A DNA stretch of 64,000 nucleotides from contig NZ_CP059081.1 in the NCBI RefSeq assembly GCF_015602705.1, positions 381,702 through 445,701 on the forward strand. The letters are read 5' to 3'. The position numbers were made by a program, and so were the translations under genes. Under the pieces are notes generated by a model that was given only the letters and a program-made list of their open reading frames with translations, did no database searches and was not told where the DNA came from. This DNA comes from Acinetobacter lwoffii. Its GTDB lineage: Bacteria; Pseudomonadota; Gammaproteobacteria; Pseudomonadales; Moraxellaceae. Below are positions 19,104 to 27,144 of the stretch, piece after piece (positions within the stretch are counted from its first letter, which is position 1; every line of letters begins with the position of its first letter).

Positions 19104-19748
19104 TCAAAACCACTGACTCGGATCATCAATAATGGCATTCAGTACCGGTTGCCATTGAGCCTGCAGTTCCCGGTAGATTTTCTGAGGTTTATCAAAGACT
19201 GAAAGGCCTTCCATAGCCAGTCGGCTATAAGGGGCACGTTCCGAAATCCAGGCCACTGGCTGCTGGTCGATCTTGTCAAAAAACTGCTGTATGTCCTGAT
19301 TGCTGGCTGCATTTGCTTTGGTGCGATTGGCCAAAAGTAAAATTTCAACCTTGCCCTTACGGATGCGTTTGATGTCCTGCAAATGTTTGAGAAAACGGCG
19401 GGTCGAATCGATATCAAAAAAAGAAGGCTGGATCGGGATGATAATCGCATGTGCTTCACTGATCAGCTGTTCGGCATGATCATCGGTCAAAGCACCTGGT
19501 GCATCAATAATCAGGTATTCGATCTGTTTCGGCGCATCACCAATGGACTTGCTATTGCGCCAGTCCAGACTTTGGATCTGCGCTGCCTGTGCCGGACGAT
19601 GCTTGAGCCATTGCAATGTTGATTTCTGGTTGTCGGCATCGGCCAATGCCACCTTATAACCCTTTTGTGCGAGTGCTGACGCCAAACTAATGGCTGTCAT
19701 GGTTTTGCCACAACCGCCTTTCTGATTCGCAACTAAAATTGTTTTCAT
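19104..19748 (-). CDS. Orphan ParA/MinD-type ATPase
   Basis: 214 residues of the short ParA class. The deviant Walker A is KGGCGKT (10-16), Walker A' is DADNQKS (38-44), and the Walker B region is YLIIDAPGAL. No ParB or centromere-like repeats lie beside it, so chromosome or plasmid partition is unlikely. Short orphan ParAs often position cell-surface or cytoplasmic cargo, which is a family inference only. It is divergent from a nuclease-like gene at 19873. Proteins of this kind are common singletons on Acinetobacter chromosomes. Confidence 0.85.
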   Translation of the reverse strand: MKTILVANQKGGCGKTMTAISLASALAQKGYKVALADADNQKSTLQWLKHRPAQAAQIQSLDWRNSKSIGDAPKQIEYLIIDAPGALTDDHAEQLISEAHAIIIPIQPSFFDIDSTRRFLKHLQDIKRIRKGKVEILLLANRTKANAASNQDIQQFFDKIDQQPVAWISERAPYSRLAMEGLSVFDKPQKIYRELQAQWQPVLNAIIDDPSQWF

Positions 19749-19872
19749 GACTCAAGGTGATTTTATTCTGTTCCGGCCTAGCATATCATTCTTTTCAAGT
19801 ATGCAAATGGCCGAAGTCCTCAACTTCAGTCGAATGCGATGCTATAAAAATCAGGCAAATTAGGAAGATTGA

Positions 19873-20340
19873 ATGTCCATATGGATGGCCATGTTGATTG
19901 GCGCATGTATCGGGGTGGTATTGACCACTATTATTTTAAGTCAGACGCGCAATGGACGGATCAAGGCCGAATATGAGCAGTATATTGCCGAGCTGGAACT
20001 AGAGCATCAGCAGTCCCTCATTGCCGCGCAAAAACGCAGCGTGAATACCAGCCGTGCAGTTCTCAAAGGAAAAATGGCGGAACAGCTCGCGCCGATCATG
20101 CCGGAATTTCAATATCTGCCGAGTGATGCCAAGTTTTTGGGTGATCCGGTGGATTATGTGGTCTTTGATGGTTATACCGATTTTCGTGATGGCGAAGGCG
20201 ACGCTGAAGATATTGAAGTGGTTTTGATTGACATTAAAAGTGGCGGAGCACGTCTGACCAAAGGCCAGCAAGCCATTGCCCGTGCGGTTCAGGAAGGGCG
20301 GGTACGTTTTGAAACCATTCGGATTGATTTTCAGGATTGA
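19873..20340 (+). CDS. Membrane-anchored Holliday-junction-resolvase-like nuclease domain (PF10107)
   Basis: 155 residues: one N-terminal membrane helix (about 3-22), a short coiled coil (QYIAELELEHQQ), then the Endonuc_Holl domain. The conserved blocks SRAVLKGKMAEQL, DAKFLGDPVDYVVFDG and VVLIDIKSGGARLTKGQQAIARAV match the family, including the Asp-x-Lys pair of a PD-(D/E)xK-type core (IDIKSG). AGGAAG precedes the ATG. A membrane-bound nuclease of unknown substrate is the most that can be said. The next gene follows after 27 bases and is likely cotranscribed. Confidence 0.85.
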   Translation: MSIWMAMLIGACIGVVLTTIILSQTRNGRIKAEYEQYIAELELEHQQSLIAAQKRSVNTSRAVLKGKMAEQLAPIMPEFQYLPSDAKFLGDPVDYVVFDGYTDFRDGEGDAEDIEVVLIDIKSGGARLTKGQQAIARAVQEGRVRFETIRIDFQD

Positions 20341-20367
20341 CCAAAATCCAGTGAAGAATAAAAAATT

Positions 20368-20946
20368 ATGCAAAAATTACTGATCACTGCGCTGCTGTTT
20401 ATGCTAGGACTCTGGGTGTGGAATGAATTTTTTCGTGCCATTCCGCATCTGCAAGAAAAGGGCGTACTTAAAAACTTTAAAGTAGAACCCGTTAAGCGCA
20501 TTTCCGCGACTTATATTGTGCATGATCACCGTTTCGTAAAACCTGATCGTCGGGTGCTGCATCAGGCCAGCCCTGTGGTGGGGCATTTTAATGATCTGGC
20601 CTATCTGAGTAATATTGATGTGCTGTTGCTGACTCAACCGCTGCCCGCTATACAGGCAAAACTGGAGTTTGATGAAGCAAAACGCTGCTATCAGCTCGAA
20701 GGACAAACCAATAAAGCGGAGCGTGACTTCATCAATACGCATGTGCAGCATTTCAGTCTGATTGCTGCCACTGAAAAAATTGCCGATCAGATTCGCCGGC
20801 TAAAATCGGGGCAGAAAATCACGCTCACTGGTGATCTGGTAACAGTTCATTCAGGCACGACTGGACAAGAATTCCGGGTCGGGACGGGCTCTGAATATCG
20901 TGCTCATTGTCAGTTGCTGCAAGTAACCCACCTTCAGCCACACTAA
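20368..20946 (+). CDS. Unknown membrane-anchored or exported protein, paralog of 21785-22348
   Basis: I do not recognise this 192-residue protein. It begins with a hydrophobic segment (about 4-18), then a globular, mostly beta-rich body. Residues about 120-165 (FINTHVQHFSLIAATEKIAD and the LKSGQKITLTGDLVTV stretch that follows) align with VSNMHIIPANPEIAKAIKKV and VKRGDLVRMQGELVEV in the protein at 21785-22348. Both end with a Cys-containing strand (AHCQLLQV against ACEVFRV). The GDLVTV block looks like an OB-fold-type strand pair, which is inference. It follows the nuclease-like gene by 27 bases. Confidence 0.75.
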   Translation: MQKLLITALLFMLGLWVWNEFFRAIPHLQEKGVLKNFKVEPVKRISATYIVHDHRFVKPDRRVLHQASPVVGHFNDLAYLSNIDVLLLTQPLPAIQAKLEFDEAKRCYQLEGQTNKAERDFINTHVQHFSLIAATEKIADQIRRLKSGQKITLTGDLVTVHSGTTGQEFRVGTGSEYRAHCQLLQVTHLQPH

Positions 20947-20964
20947 ATATAAGATGGTCGTAAA

Positions 20965-21594
20965 TTAGCTTCCTGGTTTACGAACACGTGCTAACAACAT
21001 ACGTTGGCCAATCTTGGGTATACCCTCGGCATCTACATAACTTAAAGTTTCTATTTCAAAACCGGTTTCCAGCAAGGCGGTCTCAATATCCCGATTCAGA
21101 TGACAGCCATCTGCGACTTTCTTTTGAATGGGAGTGAGTAAATGTTGTAGACGCTGAATATTTAAATTTTGTCGATTCAGAACATGTTCGACGACATGTA
21201 AAGTTCCACCCGGTTGTAGCACACGATAAATTTCCTGCAGGCTCTGTTCCAGCTCTGCAATACTACAAAGCGTCCAGGTAGACACAATATTTTCCACACT
21301 ATTTTCGGCAAAAGGCAAAAGTTCTACGCTGGCCTGAATATGCTCGACCTGAAAAGCGGTCTGTTGAATTCGTGATTCTGCCAGTTTGAAGATCGCCGGA
21401 TTTGGTTCTAGCGCATAGACCTTATCAACCGATTGATAAAAAGGTAGATTCAAGCCGGTACCAAAACCAATTTCCAGCACTTCACTAGAAATGTCTAAAA
21501 GCAATTCACGACGCAAGTCCATCAAGGATGGTGTTTGCATCACCTGATTCAGCAGATGCGGAAAGATATGTTGTTGATAAAGTTTATACAGCAT
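20965..21594 (-). CDS. Class I SAM-dependent methyltransferase
   Basis: 209 residues of the Methyltransf_11 / UbiE-like class. Motif I is LEIGFGTGLNLPF (about 36-48), the acidic post-I residue lies in YALEPNP, and motif II/III regions are VSTWTLCSI and LQPGGTLHVVEHV. The HVVEH block and the C-terminal DGCHLNRDIETAL resemble thiopurine/phospholipid-type small-molecule methyltransferases, but the substrate is unknown. It is convergent with the preceding unknown gene (18 bases between stops) and divergent from its paralog. Confidence 0.85.
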   Translation of the reverse strand: MLYKLYQQHIFPHLLNQVMQTPSLMDLRRELLLDISSEVLEIGFGTGLNLPFYQSVDKVYALEPNPAIFKLAESRIQQTAFQVEHIQASVELLPFAENSVENIVSTWTLCSIAELEQSLQEIYRVLQPGGTLHVVEHVLNRQNLNIQRLQHLLTPIQKKVADGCHLNRDIETALLETGFEIETLSYVDAEGIPKIGQRMLLARVRKPGS

Positions 21595-21784
21595 TTGAGT
21601 TATTTTAATTTAATAGAAATACGTTCTAGCTTAACTGAAAAATAAAATGACAGGCATTATAGAGCTGACTAAATACGTGCAATTTGTTACCAAGTTCAAC
21701 TGTTTATTCATTAAAAAATCCGTAAGATCATGGAAGATATCCTTAAAACGTTTGATCAACTTGATTAGGATTAGATTAAAAATT

Positions 21785-22348
21785 ATGCTCAAATACTTTA
21801 AACATTATGCTTTGCTGGCCAGCCTGTTGCTGCCTATTTCGGGCTATAGCTCGGTCGACCACAATATTGCCAAAGGTTTGCCTCCTGTCGTTAAAGGCCA
21901 GTCAATTTCGGTCTTGCAGCCTTTTAAAGGTGATTTTCGTATTCTGGGTTCCAAGGTTTATAGTTCTGACCCGCAAGCCAAATTCTCTCCGATTGATTAT
22001 GCTGTCAGTTGGGGGCTGTTTGCCGAACCTGAAATTTCTCGACATATCACGGTCAATCAATATGACCGCTATTTGAACTGGAAAATGGATCGGGTGCCAG
22101 TGCCGGTAGAACAAGCCAAGCAGATGGTGTCCAATATGCATATCATTCCCGCTAACCCTGAAATTGCTAAGGCAATTAAAAAGGTAAAGCGTGGCGATCT
22201 GGTGCGTATGCAAGGGGAACTGGTTGAAGTGCGTGACAAAGATCTGGTCTGGAAATCGTCTTTAACGCCGACCGATACGGGTGATGGTGCCTGTGAAGTT
22301 TTCCGCGTCAGTTCCATTAAGTGGATTGAAAAAGTCGGTAAGAGCTAA
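21785..22348 (+). CDS. Unknown exported protein, paralog of 20368-20946
   Basis: 187 residues from the ATG at 21785; an open frame extends to an ATG at 21647, but only the later start begins with a signal peptide (YALLASLLLPISGYSS, about 8-23). The mature part has SKVYSSDPQAKFSPIDYAVSW, a basic middle, and the NPEIAKAIKKVKRGDLVRM / GELVEV block that is shared with the protein at 20368. An ACEVFRVSSIKWIEK C-terminus resembles the paralog in layout. A beta-rich periplasmic protein of unknown function. Confidence 0.75.
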   Translation: MLKYFKHYALLASLLLPISGYSSVDHNIAKGLPPVVKGQSISVLQPFKGDFRILGSKVYSSDPQAKFSPIDYAVSWGLFAEPEISRHITVNQYDRYLNWKMDRVPVPVEQAKQMVSNMHIIPANPEIAKAIKKVKRGDLVRMQGELVEVRDKDLVWKSSLTPTDTGDGACEVFRVSSIKWIEKVGKS

Positions 22349-22379
22349 AACAGACATCCTATACACTTCTGAGTTGTAT

Positions 22380-22409
22380 AAAAAACCGCTCCTTTGAGCG
22401 GTTTTTTTA
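22380..22409. terminator. Bidirectional terminator between convergent genes
   Basis: AAAAAACCGCTC/GAGCGGTTTTTT around CTTT, flanked by A- and T-runs on both strands, between the ends of the gene at 22348 and the HopJ gene at 22422. Confidence 0.88.
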
Positions 22410-22421
22410 TCTGCTTAGGAC

Positions 22422-22754
22422 TTACTTCGCAGTTAAAGCCTGACCTTCAAAGGCAATTCCATCCCAGCCATTGAGCATAAACTGGCGGATATTCTGATGA
22501 TCAGTCGCCTCTGGCGTCGCCAGTACAGAAGCATAATGCTCAGCAAACAGGCTTAAGGTCTGTGCCTGATCCAGACCATTTAATTGTGCAAAAGAAAAGA
22601 CTTTGGCGCTGCCCTGGTTTTCTGTGGCCGCATTATTCTGCTGGCCATTTTTAAATGCAGTCGGTGTATGCGTATAACGCGATTCGATATAAGTAATCAC
22701 ATCTGCAAATTTTGCTTCGCCTGCTGCCAACTGGGCCAATAAATCCTGTGCCAT
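22422..22754 (-). CDS. HopJ-family protein (PF08888)
   Basis: 110 residues from the ATG at 22754, which has AGGA 9 bases upstream and gives the usual family length; an ATG at 22823 would add 23 residues. Family blocks: YIESRYTHTPTAFKNG (about 23-38), ENQGSAKVFSFAQLN, and DHQNIRQFMLNGWDGI. The family is named after a Pseudomonas type III effector but is widespread in bacteria without such a system, and no secretion genes are seen here. Function is unknown. It is convergent with the preceding gene and divergent from the fluoride channel. Confidence 0.85.
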   Translation of the reverse strand: MAQDLLAQLAAGEAKFADVITYIESRYTHTPTAFKNGQQNNAATENQGSAKVFSFAQLNGLDQAQTLSLFAEHYASVLATPEATDHQNIRQFMLNGWDGIAFEGQALTAK

Positions 22755-22929
22755 GCTGTTTTTCCTGTGCCATTCATGAAAATTGGATGCAATAAATATA
22801 GCAATTTTCTTGCGAAGTTCCATGGTATTTCATTGATTTTCGGTTCAAGATAACAGTGAAAATTATCCATGATGAATATGAAACTTTGGATAAAATAAAC
22901 TTGATCAATAAATAGAACAGGAAAAAAAT

Positions 22930-23310
22930 ATGGGCTGGCTTTGGGTGGCAATGGGTGGGGCAATCGGTGCCAGTCTGCGTTATGCAGCCGGACTTTGGCT
23001 GTTCAAACCACAAATGCAATTTCCTTGGCCCACCTGGTGGATCAATATTCTGGGCTGTTTATGTGCCGGGATTTTTTTTGCCTGTAGCCAAAAGTATCCA
23101 GTACTCCAACAAGAAGCTCGTCTGTTTTTAATGGTGGGAATTCTCGGTGGTTTTACCACATTTTCCAGTTTCGGTCTGGAAAGCTTTTTGTTATTCAAGC
23201 AAGGTGCTATGGGCCTAGCGCTGTTATATGCATTATCCAGCTTAATTGTCGGCATTATTGTTCTGGCGCTGGGCTTTTATTTAACTTCAATCGTATTGGC
23301 ACAGAGTTAA
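22930..23310 (+). CDS. crcB: Fluoride ion channel FluC/CrcB
   Basis: Exports fluoride as an antiparallel dimer in the inner membrane. 126 residues with four hydrophobic helices. Diagnostic motifs: GGAIGASLRY near the N-terminus, WINILGCLCAG with the conserved Asn, and GFTTFSSFGLE with the phenylalanine and serine/threonine track residues. AGGAAAAAAAT precedes the ATG. I looked for the conserved core of a fluoride riboswitch in the 175 bases upstream and do not see one. Confidence 0.94.
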   Translation: MGWLWVAMGGAIGASLRYAAGLWLFKPQMQFPWPTWWINILGCLCAGIFFACSQKYPVLQQEARLFLMVGILGGFTTFSSFGLESFLLFKQGAMGLALLYALSSLIVGIIVLALGFYLTSIVLAQS

Positions 23311-23327
23311 AATAAGCGCATAAAAAA

Positions 23328-23355
23328 GTCAGGAAATTGGAGGTCATTTCCTGAC
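23328..23355 (-). terminator. Terminator of rpmE2
   Basis: Perfect 10-bp stem GTCAGGAAAT/ATTTCCTGAC with an 8-base loop; a T-run follows only on the minus strand, so it serves rpmE2 rather than crcB. Confidence 0.78.
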
Positions 23356-23399
23356 ATAAACCACGATTTAAATCTTAAGATAACTGAGGGTTTTCGGTT

Positions 23400-23651
23400 T
23401 TAGCCCCGTTTAAAGCGGCCAAAACGTTTGTTAAAGCTTGCCACACGTCCTTCATTGTTGGTCTGACGTTGCTCACCCGTATAGAAAGGATGTGATGCAC
23501 TCGAAATATCTAGTGTTACATAAGGATATGTTTTACCTTGATATTCTTTAGTTTGGCTCGAGTTCATCGTGCTGCCAATCACGAAATAGGCATCGGCATT
23601 GGTATCATGGAATAACACTTCACGATACTCGGGATGGATATCTGAACGCAT
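23400..23651 (-). CDS. rpmE2: Zinc-independent ribosomal protein L31 type B
   Basis: 83 residues. The type B paralog replaces the zinc-ribbon L31 when zinc is scarce. The start at 23651 is chosen because AGGA lies 9 bases upstream and gives the family start [16 protein letters not shown]; an ATG at 23666 overlaps the ribosome site. There are no cysteines, as expected for the zinc-free form. Conserved blocks are [16 protein letters not shown] and FNKRFGRF. A Zur-type operator lies at 23678-23698, about 26 bases before the start codon. Confidence 0.95.
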   Translation of the reverse strand: MRSDIHPEYREVLFHDTNADAYFVIGSTMNSSQTKEYQGKTYPYVTLDISSASHPFYTGEQRQTNNEGRVASFNKRFGRFKRG

Positions 23652-23677
23652 ATCTAACTTCCTCATGATTCTTGATT

Positions 23678-23698
23678 AAATGTTATAATGTAACATTT
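23678..23698 (-). promoter_or_regulatory. Zur-type operator of rpmE2
   Basis: Near-perfect 21-base palindrome: arm AAATGTTATA, centre A, arm TGTAACATTT (9 of 10 pairs match). It fits the GTTATA-type operators of Acinetobacter Zur. It overlaps a possible promoter on the minus strand (TTGAAA at 23703-23708 and TATAAC at 23682-23687, with a short 15-base spacer), so bound Zur would block transcription. Confidence 0.8.
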
Positions 23699-23747
23699 GA
23701 TATTTCAAGTAATCTAGGGTTACAGCGTGTAAGCCTATCGTCTCAAC

Positions 23748-25046
23748 TTAGCTTCGACTCGGTACCAGTTCTTCAAATACATCACTTAAATCATCATGTA
23801 CTTTGAGATGAATCAGGTTCCAGTATTGTCCTGAAATTGTGCGATTCACCATCAAGGTATCAGGAGAGGGCTTAAATACATCCCAATATTTCAACGAAGG
23901 TTTCAGCAACTCCATCCCATCATGATGCGCTGAGTTTTCGGCAAAATCATAGTCAGTGACCAGAGGACGCATGAGCACTTCCAGCCACTGTTCATATAAT
24001 TCTTTCGGGAATTTTCCAGTTTCAGTCAAGGAATGCAGCGCATCCAGCTGTTGCTCGATCACGGGAATATTCTTCTCGCGTGCAGCATGGATCAGTTCCC
24101 TAAAATGTCCAATCACTTCAGTCGATAAGGTTTTGACGCCACCATAGTCATAAACAATCACAGAGCCATCTTCACGAAATGCAAAGTTGCCTGGATGCGG
24201 GTCACAGTGAAAGCGTTTCAGATAAAAAATTTCCTGACCAATGGCGCGGAAGAGGCGGCGGCCTAAAGCATTTCGGGTTTCGAGTGGCCAAGTGCTGGCA
24301 GTTTCGATACTTTCACCAAGCTCTTGGCTTAAGGTCAAAATATGTCGCGATGAATACTCATGAAACACTTTCGGAATCACAATTTTATTGTCCAGAGGCT
24401 CATGGAAGGCACGGGCGATTTCCAGATTCTGGGCTTCAATTTCATAGTTCAGCTCATTGTCCAGACTGTGCTGAATTTCTTTAAAAAGCTGATCCTGAAG
24501 TTTACGATCAATCTTTAATACGCCCATCATACGCAGTGCCAGACGGACTTGTTTCAGGTCGCTTTCGCAGGCTTCATCCACACCAGGATATTGTACTTTG
24601 ACCACAACTTGCTGGCCATTCGGTAGGGTGGCTTTATGCACCTGACCAATCGAGGCCGCGGCAAATGGCTGCTCATCAAACTGCTGGAAAAGTTGCTGTA
24701 AAGGTTTACCCAATTCTTTTTCCACTTGTGCCTGAATTTCTTTAAACGGCATCGGTGGCGCCTGACGCTGTAACTTGGCAATGGCTTTAGCGACTTCGGG
24801 CGGGAAAACATCTTTATATTGAGAGGCGATCTGGCCAACTTTCATGACTGCGCCTTTCATTTCCCCCAAGGTATCCGCAATCTGCACACCAATATCCTGA
24901 AATAATTTACTGCGCGCAGTGTTTTTCTGCTCGTCATCGGCAGTTAAATTTTTAATGGAATTGGAGAGGGTTTTACCTGCAATACTTGCGGTCATTCCGG
25001 CAAGTTTCATAAAGCGACGACCGGGTGTGCTAGCCGTTTTTGCCAT
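23748..25046 (-). CDS. ABC1/AarF (UbiB-type) atypical kinase
   Basis: 432 residues of the UbiB/COQ8 kinase-like family. Family blocks: the KxGQ motif in KVGQIASQYKDVFPPEVA (about 65-82), the AAASIGQVHKA nucleotide loop, the VVVKVQYPGV lysine, HCDPHPGNF for the catalytic loop, and YDYGGVK in place of a DFG motif. Members support quinone biosynthesis or lipid homeostasis. It is not in a ubi operon here and is shorter than E. coli UbiB (546), and I see no C-terminal membrane anchor, so I do not name it ubiB. AAGGAATC precedes the ATG. Confidence 0.88.
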   Translation of the reverse strand: MAKTASTPGRRFMKLAGMTASIAGKTLSNSIKNLTADDEQKNTARSKLFQDIGVQIADTLGEMKGAVMKVGQIASQYKDVFPPEVAKAIAKLQRQAPPMPFKEIQAQVEKELGKPLQQLFQQFDEQPFAAASIGQVHKATLPNGQQVVVKVQYPGVDEACESDLKQVRLALRMMGVLKIDRKLQDQLFKEIQHSLDNELNYEIEAQNLEIARAFHEPLDNKIVIPKVFHEYSSRHILTLSQELGESIETASTWPLETRNALGRRLFRAIGQEIFYLKRFHCDPHPGNFAFREDGSVIVYDYGGVKTLSTEVIGHFRELIHAAREKNIPVIEQQLDALHSLTETGKFPKELYEQWLEVLMRPLVTDYDFAENSAHHDGMELLKPSLKYWDVFKPSPDTLMVNRTISGQYWNLIHLKVHDDLSDVFEELVPSRS

Positions 25047-25331
25047 GCGAGATTCCTTGAAACCAACTATGAATGGATGTATTTGATCATAGGTGACAAA
25101 GGTTCAATTGCCTAGATTTAATTGTAGAGGTTGTGTTGTGATTTTCTTCAGCTTCTCCATGTTTAATGCATCATCTTTGATTTGATAAAAGATTTATCTT
25201 TATCTCCTTGGCTAAACTAAAAAATATGCCGGAATCCATCATCGTTTTAGATAAGGCTGAGTATTAATTCTGAATGTTGTTTTATGGCTAAAAGCTTAGA
25301 ATAAACAGAGTGTAGTAATGAAGAAAATTCA

Positions 25332-25544
25332 ATGAGAGTCTATCGATATTTTACCGGGAAAGATGATGTACATTTTTGTGCGCGAGTGACCCGTGCCTTA
25401 AATGAAGGTTATGAGCTATATGGTTCACCGACCATGACTTTTAATGGTACGGATGTAATTGTGGGGCAGGTGGTGATTAAAGATGTAGCGGATGAATCGG
25501 AGATTCCACAAAGATTCAAGGAAGCATTAGCTGCTAATTCTTAA
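25332..25544 (+). CDS. DUF1737 domain protein
   Basis: 70-residue protein with the DUF1737 pattern YRYFTGKDDVHFCARVTRAL, NEGYELYGSPTMTFNG and VIVGQVVIKDV, close to a full-length match. Function is unknown. It is short, acidic and soluble, without a signal peptide. A weak AGAAAATTCA leader precedes the ATG. It is isolated, with 285 AT-rich bases on its left and a hairpin element on its right. Confidence 0.82.
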   Translation: MRVYRYFTGKDDVHFCARVTRALNEGYELYGSPTMTFNGTDVIVGQVVIKDVADESEIPQRFKEALAANS

Positions 25545-25617
25545 CTTCTACATGGAAATTAGAATGCTTAAGGCTATAGCCTCATCTTTTATTTTTATGC
25601 TGTCGCGTAGGCAGCTC

Positions 25618-25708
25618 TTACTTTTGTCATGACAAAAGTAACAGAACCATTTCGTTGGTCTGATGATACTTCCCTGTATCACAGCTCAATGGTGACATTC
25701 ATGTCACC
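25618..25708. repeat. Mosaic multi-hairpin intergenic element, copy 2
   Basis: A perfect 24-base palindrome (25618-25641, half-site TTACTTTTGTCA), then TGATAC/GTATCA (25664-25681, loop TTCCCT), then GGTGACAT/ATGTCACC (25691-25708, loop TC). Preceded by GTAGGCA, as in the cluster at 6949-7041. It fills the space between the DUF1737 gene and the end of abeM. Confidence 0.65.
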
Positions 25709-25746
25709 TACCCAATATTTAAGATTGCTTGAAAGTCGCTAAGTTT

Positions 25747-27105
25747 TTACAACTTTAAGCTTAAACGTCTGTTATTGCTATAGAGTCGTGCCAGCAATAA
25801 AACACAGGCAACACTCAGACCCACGATCAGGCCAACCCAAACACCGGCGGCGCCCATCTCGGTAAAGCGGGATAGATATACCCCGACCGGGAAGGCGATG
25901 ACCCAGTAAGCCAGCATAGTAATCCACATTGGCCCCTTGGTATCCTGCATGCCGCGCAGACAACCTGCTGCACTGATCTGCCAGGCATCCATCAGCTGAT
26001 AGGCAATGGCAAACAGAATCAGATACACCGCAATTTGGGTCACGATCAGATCTGAGGTGTAGAGCGCCACGATTTCATTGCGAAAAACCCAAAGCAGAAT
26101 CATGGTCAGGATCGCCAGAATAGTGGCAGTGATCAGGCCGAGATATTGCACTTTACGCATCGCTTGCCAGTTCTGTTCACCATAGTAGGTGCCGACCCGA
26201 ATAGTCAGGGCAATCGCCAGTGACATGGGAATCATGAACAGTTGTGAAGTGACAGAAATAGCAATCTGATGGGCAGCGACAATGGTCTCTCCCAAAGGAC
26301 TCAGCACAATTGCTGCTGTACTGAAAATACTGACCTCAAAGAAGATCGCCAATCCAATCGGAAAACCCAGTTGCAGAATACGCTTCACCCATTCCGGGTT
26401 GATTTTTTCCCAGTGAGTAAAAGGTTGAGTACGCTGATAGGCTCTGTTTTTAAAGATATACAATGCCAGAGTCATGAGCATTAACCACTGCAAAATCGCT
26501 GTGGCAAACCCACAGCCTGCACTGCCTAGGACTGGAACAGGGCCAAGACCATACATAAAGATATAGTTCAGCGGAACCAGCAAAACCAGGGCCAATAAAC
26601 TAATCACGGTGACCGGGCGAGGATTTCCAATCGCTTCTGAGTAGCCGCGTAAGGCTGCATACATGGTTACCGCAGGCATACCAAAACCAATCGCATGCAG
26701 GAATAAACTGGCTTTAGGCTGCAAGCTTTCCGGTACACCCAAGAGAGGTAAAAGGGCTGGCAAAACTTGTAGAATCAAGCCGGCAATTACCCCAAGAATC
26801 AGAGCAACCCAAAGCGATTGACGTGCAATGGTGGCAATTTTTTCAGGTGTACGTGCGCCGTTAGCTTCGGCAACCAAAGGCGTCGTGGCAATCATAATGC
26901 CACTAAACAGCAGCATCACCGGAATCCAGAGTCCTACTCCGACGGCAATCGCGGCAAGATCGGTAGCAGACAGGTGACCGGCCATAATGGTATCAATCAG
27001 GCCCAGACCAGCCTGAGAAAATTGGGTCACCAGAATAGGCAGCATCAGATGAAACAGTTTTTTTAATTCAAAACCAAAGGTTGTGACTGGTGAAACATTC
27101 GACAC
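25747..27105 (-). CDS. abeM: MATE-family multidrug efflux protein, AbeM-like
   Basis: Cation-coupled exporter of drugs and dyes in the inner membrane. 452 residues, with twelve hydrophobic helices in two bundles. The first half has MLPILVTQFSQAGLGLIDTIMAGHLSATDLAA and the second has RILQLGFPIGLAIFFEVSIFS and AAHQIAISVTS. These match A. baumannii AbeM (448 residues) very closely. The preceding gene on this strand, a YdcZ-type permease, ends 39 bases upstream, so the two probably share a transcript. Confidence 0.92.
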   Translation of the reverse strand: MSNVSPVTTFGFELKKLFHLMLPILVTQFSQAGLGLIDTIMAGHLSATDLAAIAVGVGLWIPVMLLFSGIMIATTPLVAEANGARTPEKIATIARQSLWVALILGVIAGLILQVLPALLPLLGVPESLQPKASLFLHAIGFGMPAVTMYAALRGYSEAIGNPRPVTVISLLALVLLVPLNYIFMYGLGPVPVLGSAGCGFATAILQWLMLMTLALYIFKNRAYQRTQPFTHWEKINPEWVKRILQLGFPIGLAIFFEVSIFSTAAIVLSPLGETIVAAHQIAISVTSQLFMIPMSLAIALTIRVGTYYGEQNWQAMRKVQYLGLITATILAILTMILLWVFRNEIVALYTSDLIVTQIAVYLILFAIAYQLMDAWQISAAGCLRGMQDTKGPMWITMLAYWVIAFPVGVYLSRFTEMGAAGVWVGLIVGLSVACVLLLARLYSNNRRLSLKL

Positions 27106-27144
27106 AAAAATTACTCATCGTGATCATGTGCTTAAATAGAAGGT

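Noticed and set aside
19104..19748. ParA gene as a sign of an integrated plasmid
   Set aside because: No parB, replication gene or iteron repeats nearby; surrounding genes are chromosomal.
22824..22929. Fluoride riboswitch upstream of crcB
   Set aside because: The conserved core is not visible, and the leader is short and AT-rich.
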